Assembly (NCBI RefSeq): GCF_047302425.1
Contig: NZ_CP154855.1
Coordinates: 1,054,001-1,118,000, forward strand
DNA from: Oceanitalea sp047302425
GTDB lineage: Bacteria > Actinomycetota > Actinomycetes > Actinomycetales > Actinomycetaceae
Direction: 5' to 3'
DNA: 64,000 nt
Shown here piece by piece: positions 1 to 8,595 of this stretch. The number at the start of each line of letters is the position of its first letter. The first letter of the stretch is position 1. Under the pieces are notes generated by a model. The model was given only the letters and a program-made list of their open reading frames with translations, ran no database searches and was not told where the DNA came from. The translations under genes and the position numbers were made by a program.

Positions 1-795
1 ACCGAGGCGAGCTTCCAGCAGACGGTCGAGCTCTCGCTGCGGGTGCCGGTCGTCGTCGAGGTGTCGGCGTCCTACGCCGGTGGTCCCTCGGCCGTGCTCG
101 CCAAGGTGGCGGCCGACTTCGGCGGGCGCTTCCAGCTCGCGCGCGTGGACGTCGAGACGAGCCCGCAGATCGCCCAGGCCTTCCAGGTGCAGGCGGTGCC
201 CACCGTCGTCGCGATCGTCCGCGGCCAGCCGGTCCCGCTGTACCAGGGCGACTACCCCGAGGAGCAGCTGCGCGCCGTGCTCGAGGAGCTGCTGCGCGTG
301 GCCGCCCAGGCGGGCGTCACCGGCACGGTGAGCGGCGCGGCGCCCGAGGAGGACGCCCTGGAGCCGGAGGAGCCGCCGCTGCCGCCGCTGCACGCGGAGG
401 CGCTCGAGGCCATCGAGCGCGAGGACTACGCCGCCGCGGCCGACGCCTACCGGCGGGCGCTCAAGGAGAACCCGGCCGACCACGAGGCCACGGCGGCGCT
501 CGCGCAGGTCGAGCTCATCATCCGCACCGCCAGTGCCGGTGGCCTGCAGGCGGTCGTCGCCGCCGAGGGCCAGCCCTTCACCGAGGTGGCCGTGCACCTG
601 GCCGCCGCCGACGCGGAGGTCGCGGCCGGGCAGCCGCAGGCCGCCTTCGACCGGCTGCTCGCCGTGGTGCGGGCGACGGCGGGGGAGGACCGGGAGCAGG
701 CGCGCAAGCGCATCGTCGAGTACTTCGAGATCGTCGGCAACGCCGACCCGGCTGTCGCCGAGGCGCGCCGCAACCTGGCGAGCGCCCTCTACTAG
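1..795 (+). CDS. Thioredoxin-fold/TPR co-chaperone (YbbN/CnoX-like), 5' partial
   Basis: The frame is open from the first base, so the true start lies left of the window. The first ~90 residues are a thioredoxin fold (PVVVEVSASY, then VQAVPTVVAIVRGQP), followed by an acidic linker and a TPR-like helical half (EAIEREDYAAAADAYRRALKE and on). This order is that of YbbN/CnoX, a cytoplasmic co-chaperone that holds unfolding or oxidised clients. The position of the CXXC site reads SASYAGG, and no cysteine is visible in the whole protein, so it cannot act as a thiol oxidoreductase; this is common in actinobacterial members. It converges on glgB with a strong palindrome between them. Confidence 0.85.
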   Translation, partial: TEASFQQTVELSLRVPVVVEVSASYAGGPSAVLAKVAADFGGRFQLARVDVETSPQIAQAFQVQAVPTVVAIVRGQPVPLYQGDYPEEQLRAVLEELLRVAAQAGVTGTVSGAAPEEDALEPEEPPLPPLHAEALEAIEREDYAAAADAYRRALKENPADHEATAALAQVELIIRTASAGGLQAVVAAEGQPFTEVAVHLAAADAEVAAGQPQAAFDRLLAVVRATAGEDREQARKRIVEYFEIVGNADPAVAEARRNLASALY

Positions 796-810
796 CGCGC
801 CTCACCCCTC

Positions 811-856
811 ACGCCGAGAGCAGAGTTGTTCCGCGGAACAACTCTGCTCTCGGCGT
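811..856. terminator. Bidirectional hairpin, perfect 46-bp palindrome
   Basis: Two 23-nt arms are exact reverse complements with no unpaired centre (middle CCGCGG). It lies between the convergent ybbN-like gene (stop 795) and glgB (stop 876), the expected place for a shared factor-independent terminator in a high-GC actinobacterium. There is no U tract on either side. The base of the stem, GCCGAGAGC/GCTCTCGGC, recurs in the hairpins at 11195 and 15923. Confidence 0.75.
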
Positions 857-875
857 CGGAGGGGGCGTTGTCGGG

Positions 876-3083
876 TCAGTCCTCCGGCGTGAGCCAGAGG
901 GCGCCGAGCGGGGGCACGCGCAGCCGCACGGAGGCGGGCCGCCCGTTCCACGGCAGCTCCTCCGCCGTCACCCGGCCGAGGTTCCCCACGCCGGAGCCGC
1001 CGTACTCCTCGGCGTCGGTGTTGAGGATCTCGCGCCAGGTGCCGGCGTGGGGCAGGCCCACCCGGTAGCCCTCGTGCGGCGTGCCGGCGAAGTTGACGAT
1101 GCAGGCGACGTCACGCCCCTGCCCCGAGGGGTCGCGGCGCAGGAAGCTGATGACGTTGTGGTCGCCGTCGCCCGCCTCGATCCACTGGAAGCCGCCGGGG
1201 GAGAAGTCGTCGGCGAACAGCGCCGGGTGGGCGCGGTAGACGTCGTTGAGCCGGCGGACGAGGTCGGCGAGCCCGGCGTGGGCCGGGTTGTCGAGCAGGT
1301 GCCAGTCCAGGCCGCGGGCCTCGGACCACTCCTCCTCCTGGCCGAACTCCCCGCCCATGAAGAGCAGCTGCTTGCCGGGGTGGGACCACTGGTAGGCGAG
1401 CAGGGCGCGCACCCCGGCGAGCTGCTGCCAGCGGTCGCCCGGCATCTTGCGCACGAGCGAGCCCTTGCCGTGGACGACCTCGTCGTGGCTCAGCGGCAGG
1501 ACGAACTGCTCGGAGAAGGCGTAGACGAGGGAGAAGGTGAGCTCCCCGTGGTGGTAGCGCCGGTTGATCGGCTCCTCCGCCAGGTAGCGCAGGGTGTCGT
1601 TCATCCACCCCATGTTCCACTTGAGCCCGAAGCCCAGGCCGCCCTGGTCGGTGGGGGCGCTGACGCCCGGCCACGCGGTGGACTCCTCGGCGATCATCAC
1701 CGTCCCCGGGACCCGGCGGTAGGCGGTCGCGTTGGTCTCCTGGAGGAAGCTGATCGCCTCGAGGTTCTCCCGGCCACCGTGCTCGTTGGGCCGCCACTGC
1801 CCCGGCTGGCGGGAGTAGTCGAGGTAGAGCATCGAGGCGACGGCGTCCACGCGCAGGCCGTCGATGTGGAACTCCTCGAGCCAGTACAGCGCGTTGGCGA
1901 CGAGGAAGTTGCGCACCTCGCGGCGTCCGAAGTTGAACACGAGGGTGCCCCAGTCGGGCTGCTCGCCGCGCAGCGGGTCGGGGTCCTCGTACAGCGGCGT
2001 CCCGTCGAAGCGGGCCAGCGCCCAGCTGTCCTTGGGGAAGTGGGCCGGGACCCAGTCCATGATGACGCCGATGCCGGCCTGGTGGAAGGCGTCGACGAGG
2101 TGGCGGAAGTCGTCGGGCCCGCCCATCCGCGCCGTCGGGGCGTAGTAGGAGGTCACCTGGTAGCCCCACGAGCCACCGAAGGGGTGCTCGGCCACGGGCA
2201 TGAACTCCACGTGCGTGAACCCGAGGCCGGCGACGTAGTCGACGAGGTCGACGGCGAGGTCCCGGTAGCTCAGCCCGGGCCGCCAGGAGGCGAGGTGGAC
2301 CTCGTAGACGCTCATCGGCCCGGAGTGCGGGTCGGTCGCGGCGCGGCGGGCGATCCACTCCTCGTCCTGCCACTCGTAGCGGGACTCGGTGACGACGGAG
2401 GCGGTGGCCGGCGGGTGCTCGGCGGCGCGGGCCATCGGGTCGGCCTTGTCGTGCCAGGTGCCGTCGCGGTACTGGATCTCGAACTTGTAGCGGGCGCCGT
2501 CGCCCACGCCGGGCACGAAGATCTCCCACACGCCGGTGGAGCCGAGGGAGCGCATCGCGGTGCTGCGCCCGTCCCAGGAGTTGAAGTCGCCCTTGACGCG
2601 GACGGCGCGCGCGTTGGGCGCCCACACCGCGAAGGAGGTGCCGGTGACCTCGCCGAGCTCGGAGGGGTAGCGGCGCACGTGGGCGCCGAGAACCGTCCAC
2701 AGCTGCTCGTGGCGGCCCTCGCCGACGAGGTGGAGGTCGAGCTCGCCGAGCGTCGGCAGGAAGCGGTAGGGGTCGTCGACGGTGTGGGTGTCGCTGCCGT
2801 AGGTGACCTCGAGGCGGTAGTCGGGCACCTGGGTGCCGGGCAGGGTGGTCACCCACACGCCCTCCGCCTCGTGCTCGAGGGGCTGGCGGCCCGTGGCGGT
2901 GACGAGGACGACGGCGTCGGCCAGCGGCCGCAGCGTGCGGATCGTGACGGCGTCCTCACCGACGTGCGGGCCCAGGACGTCGTGGGGCTGGTGGTGCAGG
3001 CCGGCGGCGACGGCGTGCAGCACGCCACCGTCGACAGGGGCCGGGGCGGAGGTGCCGGGGGCCAGGCGCTCGTCGTTGGTCAT
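876..3083 (-). CDS. glgB: 1,4-alpha-glucan branching enzyme GlgB
   Basis: Transfers alpha-1,4 chains to make alpha-1,6 branches in glycogen-like glucan; cytoplasmic. The 735-aa protein has an N-terminal beta-sandwich region, a CBM48 domain (TSFAVWAPNARAVRVKGDFN) and a GH13 barrel with the four conserved regions: DWVPAHF, GLRVDAVASMLY (nucleophile Asp at about residue 413), IAEEST (acid/base Glu) and LSHDEVVH. The ATG at 3083 is chosen because GGAAGAG lies 10 nt upstream and the family N-terminus begins there; an open stretch further upstream is not protein-like. It is the last gene of glgE-treS-mak-glgB, 44 nt after mak, so branching is co-expressed with maltosyl transfer. Confidence 0.96.
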   Translation of the reverse strand: MTNDERLAPGTSAPAPVDGGVLHAVAAGLHHQPHDVLGPHVGEDAVTIRTLRPLADAVVLVTATGRQPLEHEAEGVWVTTLPGTQVPDYRLEVTYGSDTHTVDDPYRFLPTLGELDLHLVGEGRHEQLWTVLGAHVRRYPSELGEVTGTSFAVWAPNARAVRVKGDFNSWDGRSTAMRSLGSTGVWEIFVPGVGDGARYKFEIQYRDGTWHDKADPMARAAEHPPATASVVTESRYEWQDEEWIARRAATDPHSGPMSVYEVHLASWRPGLSYRDLAVDLVDYVAGLGFTHVEFMPVAEHPFGGSWGYQVTSYYAPTARMGGPDDFRHLVDAFHQAGIGVIMDWVPAHFPKDSWALARFDGTPLYEDPDPLRGEQPDWGTLVFNFGRREVRNFLVANALYWLEEFHIDGLRVDAVASMLYLDYSRQPGQWRPNEHGGRENLEAISFLQETNATAYRRVPGTVMIAEESTAWPGVSAPTDQGGLGFGLKWNMGWMNDTLRYLAEEPINRRYHHGELTFSLVYAFSEQFVLPLSHDEVVHGKGSLVRKMPGDRWQQLAGVRALLAYQWSHPGKQLLFMGGEFGQEEEWSEARGLDWHLLDNPAHAGLADLVRRLNDVYRAHPALFADDFSPGGFQWIEAGDGDHNVISFLRRDPSGQGRDVACIVNFAGTPHEGYRVGLPHAGTWREILNTDAEEYGGSGVGNLGRVTAEELPWNGRPASVRLRVPPLGALWLTPED

Positions 3084-3127
3084 GTCGTCCACTCTTCCAT
3101 CACGTCCGGGGTGTCGCGCGAGAAACG

Positions 3128-4525
3128 TCACTGGGTGCCGAGCCCGAGCAGGCGCCGGACCCCGGACACGGGGATGGTCAGCCAGTCCGGGCGGTTGCGC
3201 GCCTCGTAGACCGCCTCGTAGAGCGCCTTGTCGAGCTCGAGGGCGGCGAGCAGCTCGGCGTCCTCGCGGGGGTCGTGCCCCGCCTCGCGGGCGTACCCGT
3301 CGAGGAAGGCGGTGCGGGCCTGCGCGGCCCAGTCCTCCCCGACGGTGGCGCCGTGCTCGCGCTGCGCCGCACCGGCCGCGTAGTCGAGGGAGCGCAGCAT
3401 GCCGGCGACGTCCCGCAGCGCGAGGTCCGGGGCGGTGCGCTCGGCGAGCGGGCGCAGCGGCTCGCCCTCGAAGTCGAGGAGCAGCCAGCCGCGGCCGGGC
3501 GCCTCGATGACCTGCCCGAGGTGGAGGTCGCCGTGGATGCGCTGGAGCCCGGGCCAGGCCACGTTCTCGGTGCGGGCGAAGACGGCGGCGATCGTCTCGC
3601 GGTGCTCCTCGAGCTCGGGCACCTCGAGGAGCGCGGCGGTAGCACGGTGGCGCCACGTGGCGCGCAGCTGGGAGCGCACCGGCGCGGTCGCCTCGTGGGT
3701 GGGGAAGGCGGCCGCGAGGTCGCGGTGGACGGAGGCGACGGCGGCGCCCAGGTCGGCCGCCCGCTCGGCGAGGTCAGCGCCGTCGACGGCGGCGCGTACG
3801 GCCACCCGCCACGCGTCCTCGACGCCGGGCAGGAACTCCTGGGCGTAGGCGAGGTGGCCGTGGCGGCGCTGGTCGCCGGTCCCGGGCCACTCGCCGTAGA
3901 GGTCGCCCAGCGGGGCCGGCACCCGCGTGCTGCCCGCGGCGGCCAGGGCCTCCTGGACGACGACGTCGGGGTTGCGGCCGTCGCCGAGCACCCGGAAGAC
4001 CTTGCAGATGACCGGCGGACCGTCCTCGCCCTCGAAGATGATCGAGGTGTTGGACTGCTCCCCGCGCAGCACCCGCACCCGCTCGCCGGCGGTGTGGGAG
4101 CCCATCGCCCCGGCGCCGCCCGCGCGGTGCCCGGTGGCACGCCCGTACTGGTCCCCGCCGTCGGACTCGACCGACCCACCGCCGAGGATCGTCGTGAGGA
4201 TGAGCCGCGCGGCGACGGGGTCGTGGCAGCCGTCGTAGATCCACCGCGGGCCCAGCTCGGAGTGCTCGGCCTGCGCGACGAGCGCGTGCTCGAGCTCGGG
4301 CACCGGGGCGCCGCGGTAGCTGAGCGGGATCTGGTAGACGACGGGGGCCGGTCCGCCGTCGTCCTGGACGATCCACGTCTCCACGCCCACCTCGCCGTCC
4401 GGGTCCTGGTAGCGCAGGCCGCCGACGCGCCGCAGCTGCGGCGTGCGGCCCTTGGCGGTGTACCAGCGCTGCCGGGCCACCCACTCGGGCAGGAACTCGG
4501 GGAAGGACGGGGTGAGCGTGGGCAT
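3128..4525 (-). CDS. mak: Maltokinase (maltose 1-phosphate synthesis)
   Basis: ATP-dependent phosphorylation of maltose to maltose 1-phosphate, the donor for GlgE. The 465-aa protein has the maltokinase cap at the N-terminus (WVARQRWYTAKGRTP), an eukaryotic-kinase-like lobe (RGEQSNTSIIFEGEDG, VICKVFRVL) and the catalytic loop IHGDLHLGQV followed by LLDFEGEPLRPL, where the two Asp residues bind metal and phosphate. Its ATG shares one base with the treS stop (TGATG), so the two are translationally coupled; TreS and Mak form a complex in mycobacteria. Here they are separate proteins, not the fused form seen in some bacteria. Confidence 0.94.
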   Translation of the reverse strand: MPTLTPSFPEFLPEWVARQRWYTAKGRTPQLRRVGGLRYQDPDGEVGVETWIVQDDGGPAPVVYQIPLSYRGAPVPELEHALVAQAEHSELGPRWIYDGCHDPVAARLILTTILGGGSVESDGGDQYGRATGHRAGGAGAMGSHTAGERVRVLRGEQSNTSIIFEGEDGPPVICKVFRVLGDGRNPDVVVQEALAAAGSTRVPAPLGDLYGEWPGTGDQRRHGHLAYAQEFLPGVEDAWRVAVRAAVDGADLAERAADLGAAVASVHRDLAAAFPTHEATAPVRSQLRATWRHRATAALLEVPELEEHRETIAAVFARTENVAWPGLQRIHGDLHLGQVIEAPGRGWLLLDFEGEPLRPLAERTAPDLALRDVAGMLRSLDYAAGAAQREHGATVGEDWAAQARTAFLDGYAREAGHDPREDAELLAALELDKALYEAVYEARNRPDWLTIPVSGVRRLLGLGTQ

Positions 4526-6345
4526 CACGGCTCCCGGTGGTCCGTGGTGGGCAGCGGCTCGAGCGGCGTCCCGGCGGAGGGCGCGCTCGCGGCGGGCACC
4601 GCGGCCGGGACGGCGGGCGACGCCGCCGGCTCGACCTGCAGCCAGAAGAAGTCGCGCGAGCCCAGGGTGACGGTCACCTTCCCGGAGGCGTCGACCGACG
4701 GGAAGACCGCCCCGCCGAAGATGTCGGTCAGCTGGCGCCCGGCGTACCGGGGGACCTGGACGTGCGCCGCCCGCGGGGTGTTGGCGAGGTTCATGACGCA
4801 GAGGATCGCCTCGTCGTCGTTCTCGCGCACGAAGGCGAGGACGGCGTCGTTGTCCACCTCGAGGACCTCGAAGCTGCCCGTGCCGAAGACCGGGTGGGCC
4901 CGGCGCACCTCGAGGATGCCGCGCACCCAGTGGAGCAGGGAGGTGGGCGTCGCGTACTGCGCCTCGACGTTGACCGCCTGGTAGTGGTTGACCAGGGACT
5001 GCACGAGCGGCAGGTAGAGCTTGCCCGGGTCGGCGGTGGAGAAGCCGGCGTTGCGGTCCGGGGACCACTGCATCGGGGTGCGCACGGCGTCCCGGTCGGG
5101 CAGCCAGATGTTGTCGCCCATGCCGATCTCGTCCCCGTAGTAGAGGTACGGGCTGCCCGGTAGGGACAGCAGCAGCGCGTGCGCCAGCTCGATCTCCGCC
5201 CGGGAGTTGCCCAGCAGCGGGGACAGGCGACGGCGGATACCGACGTTCGCGCGCATGCGCGGGTCCTCGGCGTACCAGCCGTACATCGCCGCGCGCTCCT
5301 CGGTGGAGACCATCTCGAGGGTGAGCTCGTCGTGGTTGCGCAGGAAGGTGGCCCACTGCGCGCCGCGGGGGATCGGCGGGGTGTCGGCGAGGATGTCGCG
5401 GATCGCGTGCGCCCGCTGCTCGCGCAGCGCGTAGAAGATGCGCGGCATGACCGGGAAGTGGAAGCACATGTGGCACTCGGGGTCCGTCTCGGTGCCGTAG
5501 TACTCGACGACGTCCTCGGGCCACTGGTTCGCCTCGGCGAGGATGAGCGTGCCGGGGAACTCGCGGTCCACCATGGCGCGCAGGTCCCGGATGAACTCGT
5601 GGGTGCGCGGCAGGTTCTCGCAGTTGGTGCCCTCCTCCTCGAAGAGGTACGGCACGGCGTCGAGGCGGAAGCCGTCCACGCCCAGGCGGCACCAGAACCG
5701 GACGACGTCGTGCATCGCCTCGATGACCTTGGGGTTCTCGAAGTTGAGGTCCGGCTGGTGGGAGAAGAACCGGTGCCAGTAGTACTGGCGGCGCACCGGG
5801 TCGAAGGACCAGTTCGAGGTCTCGGTGTCGACGAAGATGATGCGGGCGTCGCCGTACTTCGTGTTGTCGTCGCTCCACACGTAGAAGTCCCCGTAGGGGC
5901 CGTCGGGCATCGCCCGGGAGGCCTGGAACCACGGGTGCTGGTCGCTCGTGTGGTTCATGACGAGGTCGATGATGATCCGCAGGCCCCGCTCGTGGGCGGC
6001 CTCGAGGAGCTCCTGGAAGTCCTCGATGGACCCGTACTCCGGCGCGACGGCGGTGTAGTCCGAGACGTCGTAGCCGCCGTCGCGCAGCGGCGAGGGGTAG
6101 AACGGCGGGATCCACAGGCAGTCGACGCCCAGCCACTGGAGGTAGTCGAGGCGGTCGATGAGGCCGCGCAGGTCACCGGTGCCCGAGCCGTCGGAGTCGC
6201 CGAAGGCGCGCAGCAGCACCTCGTAGAACACCGCGGTGCGGTACCACTCGGGGTCCTGCGTGAGACCGGGGCGCTCGCCGTGGCCGAGCCGCGGGATCGG
6301 GTCGGTGCGGGCGGTCAGGGCGCGGACGGGGTTGTTGGGGCTCAC
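4525..6345 (-). CDS. treS: Maltose alpha-D-glucosyltransferase / trehalose synthase TreS
   Basis: Interconverts trehalose and maltose, supplying maltose to Mak. The 606-aa GH13 protein shows WYRTAVFYEVLLRAF near the start, then DLVMNHTSDQHPWF, DGFRLDAVPYLFEEEG (nucleophile Asp), LILAEANQWPEDV (acid/base Glu) and FLRNHDELTLEMV, all typical of TreS. The GTG at 6345 fits best: it overlaps the glgE stop by 4 nt (GTGA) and has GGTGAGG upstream. The C-terminus has a short Ala/Pro-rich tail instead of a fused kinase. Confidence 0.96.
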   Translation of the reverse strand: MSPNNPVRALTARTDPIPRLGHGERPGLTQDPEWYRTAVFYEVLLRAFGDSDGSGTGDLRGLIDRLDYLQWLGVDCLWIPPFYPSPLRDGGYDVSDYTAVAPEYGSIEDFQELLEAAHERGLRIIIDLVMNHTSDQHPWFQASRAMPDGPYGDFYVWSDDNTKYGDARIIFVDTETSNWSFDPVRRQYYWHRFFSHQPDLNFENPKVIEAMHDVVRFWCRLGVDGFRLDAVPYLFEEEGTNCENLPRTHEFIRDLRAMVDREFPGTLILAEANQWPEDVVEYYGTETDPECHMCFHFPVMPRIFYALREQRAHAIRDILADTPPIPRGAQWATFLRNHDELTLEMVSTEERAAMYGWYAEDPRMRANVGIRRRLSPLLGNSRAEIELAHALLLSLPGSPYLYYGDEIGMGDNIWLPDRDAVRTPMQWSPDRNAGFSTADPGKLYLPLVQSLVNHYQAVNVEAQYATPTSLLHWVRGILEVRRAHPVFGTGSFEVLEVDNDAVLAFVRENDDEAILCVMNLANTPRAAHVQVPRYAGRQLTDIFGGAVFPSVDASGKVTVTLGSRDFFWLQVEPAASPAVPAAVPAASAPSAGTPLEPLPTTDHREP

Positions 6346-8429
6346 AGGGACCTCACCGACAGGACGTGGGCGCAGCGCTGGTGCGGGTCGAGGCGGACGT
6401 AGGGAGTCCGGCCCCAGTAGTAGGTCTCGCCGGACAGCTCGTCCGTGGCCTCGAGGAGCGGGGTGCCCGGGTCCGTGCCGGGAGCCGGCTCGGGCAGCCC
6501 GAGCGCGGACAGGTCGAGGTCGATGGTGCCCTCCCGGGTGGTGAAGGGGTCGAGGGTGAGGACGACGACGACGGTGTCGGCCTGGCCCGTCGGCGACAGG
6601 TGCGCGGGCACGTGGCGCGAGAAGCACACGGTCGCGTCGTCCGTCGTCGGGTGGACGGTGAGCCCGCGCAGCCGCTGGAGGGCCGGGTGCGCGCGGCGGA
6701 TGCGGTTGAGCTCGGTGAGGAGCCGGGAGATCCCGATGTGCTCCGCCCGGCCCCAGTCGCGGGCCTTGAACTCGTACTTCTCGTTGTCGATCTGCTCCTC
6801 GGCGCCGGGCCGGGCGACGTTCTCGACGAGCTCGTAGCCGGAGTAGATGCCCCACGTGGGCGAGCCGGTCGCGGCGAGCACCGCGCGGATCGCGAAGGCG
6901 GCCACCCCGCCGGTCTGCATGTAGGGGGTGAGGATGTCGTGGGTCGTGGGCCAGAAGCTCGGCCGCATGACGTGGGAGGTCTCGTTCGACACCTCCTCGA
7001 GGTACTCGGCGACCTCCTCCTTCGTCGTCCGCCAGGTGAAGTACGTGTAGGACTGGTGGAAGCCGACGGCGGCGAGGGTGCGCATCATCGCCGGGCGGGT
7101 GAAGGCCTCGGAGAGGAAGACGACCTCGGGGTGGGACTCGCGCACGTCGGTGAGGATGCGCTCCCAGAAGTCGAGGGGCTTGGTGTGCGGGTTGTCGACG
7201 CGGAAGGCGGTGACACCGTGGTCGATCCACACCTGGAGCATGTCGCGGACCGCGTGGTAGATGCCCTCGGGGTCGTTGTCGAAGTTCAGGGGGTAGATGT
7301 CCTGGTACTTCTTCGGCGGGTTCTCCGCGTAGGCGATCGAGCCGTCGGCGCGGCGGGTGAACCACTCGGGGTGCTCGGTGACCCACGGGTGGTCGGGGGA
7401 GGCCTGCAGTGCGATGTCGAGGGCCACCTCCATGCCCAGCTCGCGGGCGCGGGCGACGAAGGCGTCGAAGTCCGCGAAGGTGCCGAGCTCGGGATGGATG
7501 GCGTCGTGCCCGCCGTCGGGGGAGCCGATGCCGTAGGGGGAGCCCGGGTCGCCCGGCTGGGCGGTCAGCGTGTTGTTGCGGCCCTTGCGGTTCGTCGTCC
7601 CGATCGGGTGGATCGGGGTGAGGTAGACGACGTCGAAGCCCATGTGGGCGATCGCGGGCAGCCGCTCGGCGGCGGTGCGCAGCGTCCCGGACACCCAGCG
7701 GCCCTGCTCGGGGTCGAAACGGGCACCCTCGGAGCGGGGGAAGAACTCGTACCAGGAGCCGACGAGCGCGAGCGGGCGGTCCACCCGCAGCGGGTACTCC
7801 GCGCTCGGGGTGACGTGCTCGCGCACCGGGTGGGCGGCGAGCGCCTCGCGGACCTCCTCGGCCGTGCCGGCGGCCAGCCGCGCGGCCGGGGGACGCTCCG
7901 CGTCCCGCAGGGCCGTGACGGCGTCGGTGAGGACGGCGCGGGCCGCGGCGGGCAGCTCGGGGCGGGCGGCGGCGGCCTCGAGGAGCAGCGCGCCCTCGGT
8001 GAGCATGAGCTCGACGTCGACGCCCGCGTTGACCTTGAGCGGCGCGTCGTGCAGCCACGTCCCGTAGGGGTCGGACCAGCCCTCGACGCGGAAGGTCCAC
8101 TCGCCCTCCCGGTCGGGGACGAGCCAGGCCTCCATGTGGTCCAGGCCCGGGTCCACCGGGTCCATCGTCACGCGGCTGTGCTCCACGCCGTCGGGCCCGG
8201 TGAGGACGGCGGTGGCGGCGACGGCGTCGTGCCCCTCGCGGAAGACGGTCGCCCGCACGCGGAAGGCCTCCGCGGTGACGGCCTTGGCGGGCCAGCGGCC
8301 GCCCTCGACGACGGGGGAGACCTCGATGACCGGGATGCGGCCGATCGGGGTCGCAGACGCCGGACGCGGGGCGGTGGGCGGTGGCGTGGACGCGGCCGGG
8401 GGCTGGGAGGTGCGCTGTGCGTGACTCAC
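6342..8429 (-). CDS. glgE: Alpha-1,4-glucan:maltose-1-phosphate maltosyltransferase GlgE
   Basis: Adds maltose from alpha-maltose 1-phosphate to the non-reducing end of alpha-1,4-glucans (GH13_3). The 695-aa protein starts with a Pro/Ala/Thr-rich leader, then IGRIPVIEVSPVVEGGRWPAKAV, typical of GlgE. Catalytic motifs are AFRVDNPHTKP (nucleophile Asp near residue 411), FLSEAFTRP (acid/base Glu) and TTHDIL. An AGG sits 9 nt before the GTG at 8429; a second GTG 6 nt upstream is also possible. First gene of the operon, divergent from glgP with a 166-nt shared upstream region, so synthesis and phosphorolysis may be co-regulated there. Confidence 0.95.
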   Translation of the reverse strand: MSHAQRTSQPPAASTPPPTAPRPASATPIGRIPVIEVSPVVEGGRWPAKAVTAEAFRVRATVFREGHDAVAATAVLTGPDGVEHSRVTMDPVDPGLDHMEAWLVPDREGEWTFRVEGWSDPYGTWLHDAPLKVNAGVDVELMLTEGALLLEAAAARPELPAAARAVLTDAVTALRDAERPPAARLAAGTAEEVREALAAHPVREHVTPSAEYPLRVDRPLALVGSWYEFFPRSEGARFDPEQGRWVSGTLRTAAERLPAIAHMGFDVVYLTPIHPIGTTNRKGRNNTLTAQPGDPGSPYGIGSPDGGHDAIHPELGTFADFDAFVARARELGMEVALDIALQASPDHPWVTEHPEWFTRRADGSIAYAENPPKKYQDIYPLNFDNDPEGIYHAVRDMLQVWIDHGVTAFRVDNPHTKPLDFWERILTDVRESHPEVVFLSEAFTRPAMMRTLAAVGFHQSYTYFTWRTTKEEVAEYLEEVSNETSHVMRPSFWPTTHDILTPYMQTGGVAAFAIRAVLAATGSPTWGIYSGYELVENVARPGAEEQIDNEKYEFKARDWGRAEHIGISRLLTELNRIRRAHPALQRLRGLTVHPTTDDATVCFSRHVPAHLSPTGQADTVVVVLTLDPFTTREGTIDLDLSALGLPEPAPGTDPGTPLLEATDELSGETYYWGRTPYVRLDPHQRCAHVLSVRSL

Positions 8430-8558
8430 GGTCACGAACCTATCGACGTGGCGGGCTGCGGTCGACCGCAGACGGCCCGGGCTGCGAGGCGCGACGGGCT
8501 GGTCCAGACTGGGCCGTTGGACACCGGCGCCGAGGCTGGTGAAACGGGCCGTAAGCCC

Positions 8559-8595
8559 CTGAAAAAGTTGCGGGAACGTGGCTACACTCGACCGG
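8559..8595 (+). promoter_or_regulatory. Promoter of glgP, leaderless
   Basis: CTGAAA at 8559-8564, an 18-nt spacer and TACACT at 8583-8588 form a plausible housekeeping sigma promoter. Seven bases after the -10 box comes GTG 8596, which matches the family start, so the mRNA probably begins at the start codon. Confidence 0.6.

Noticed and set aside
1047..3209. Very long open frame on the plus strand opposite glgB
   Set aside because: High GC removes stops in antisense frames; the product is Val/Gly/Asp-rich with no domain, and glgB on the other strand is unambiguous. The same holds for long frames opposite mak, treS, glgE, glgX, the ABC exporter, mtlA and recQ.
3128..6136. Apparent 1002-residue protein running through treS and mak
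   Set aside because: The first half is an Arg/Pro-rich shadow of treS in the wrong frame; only the part from ATG 4525 is maltokinase.
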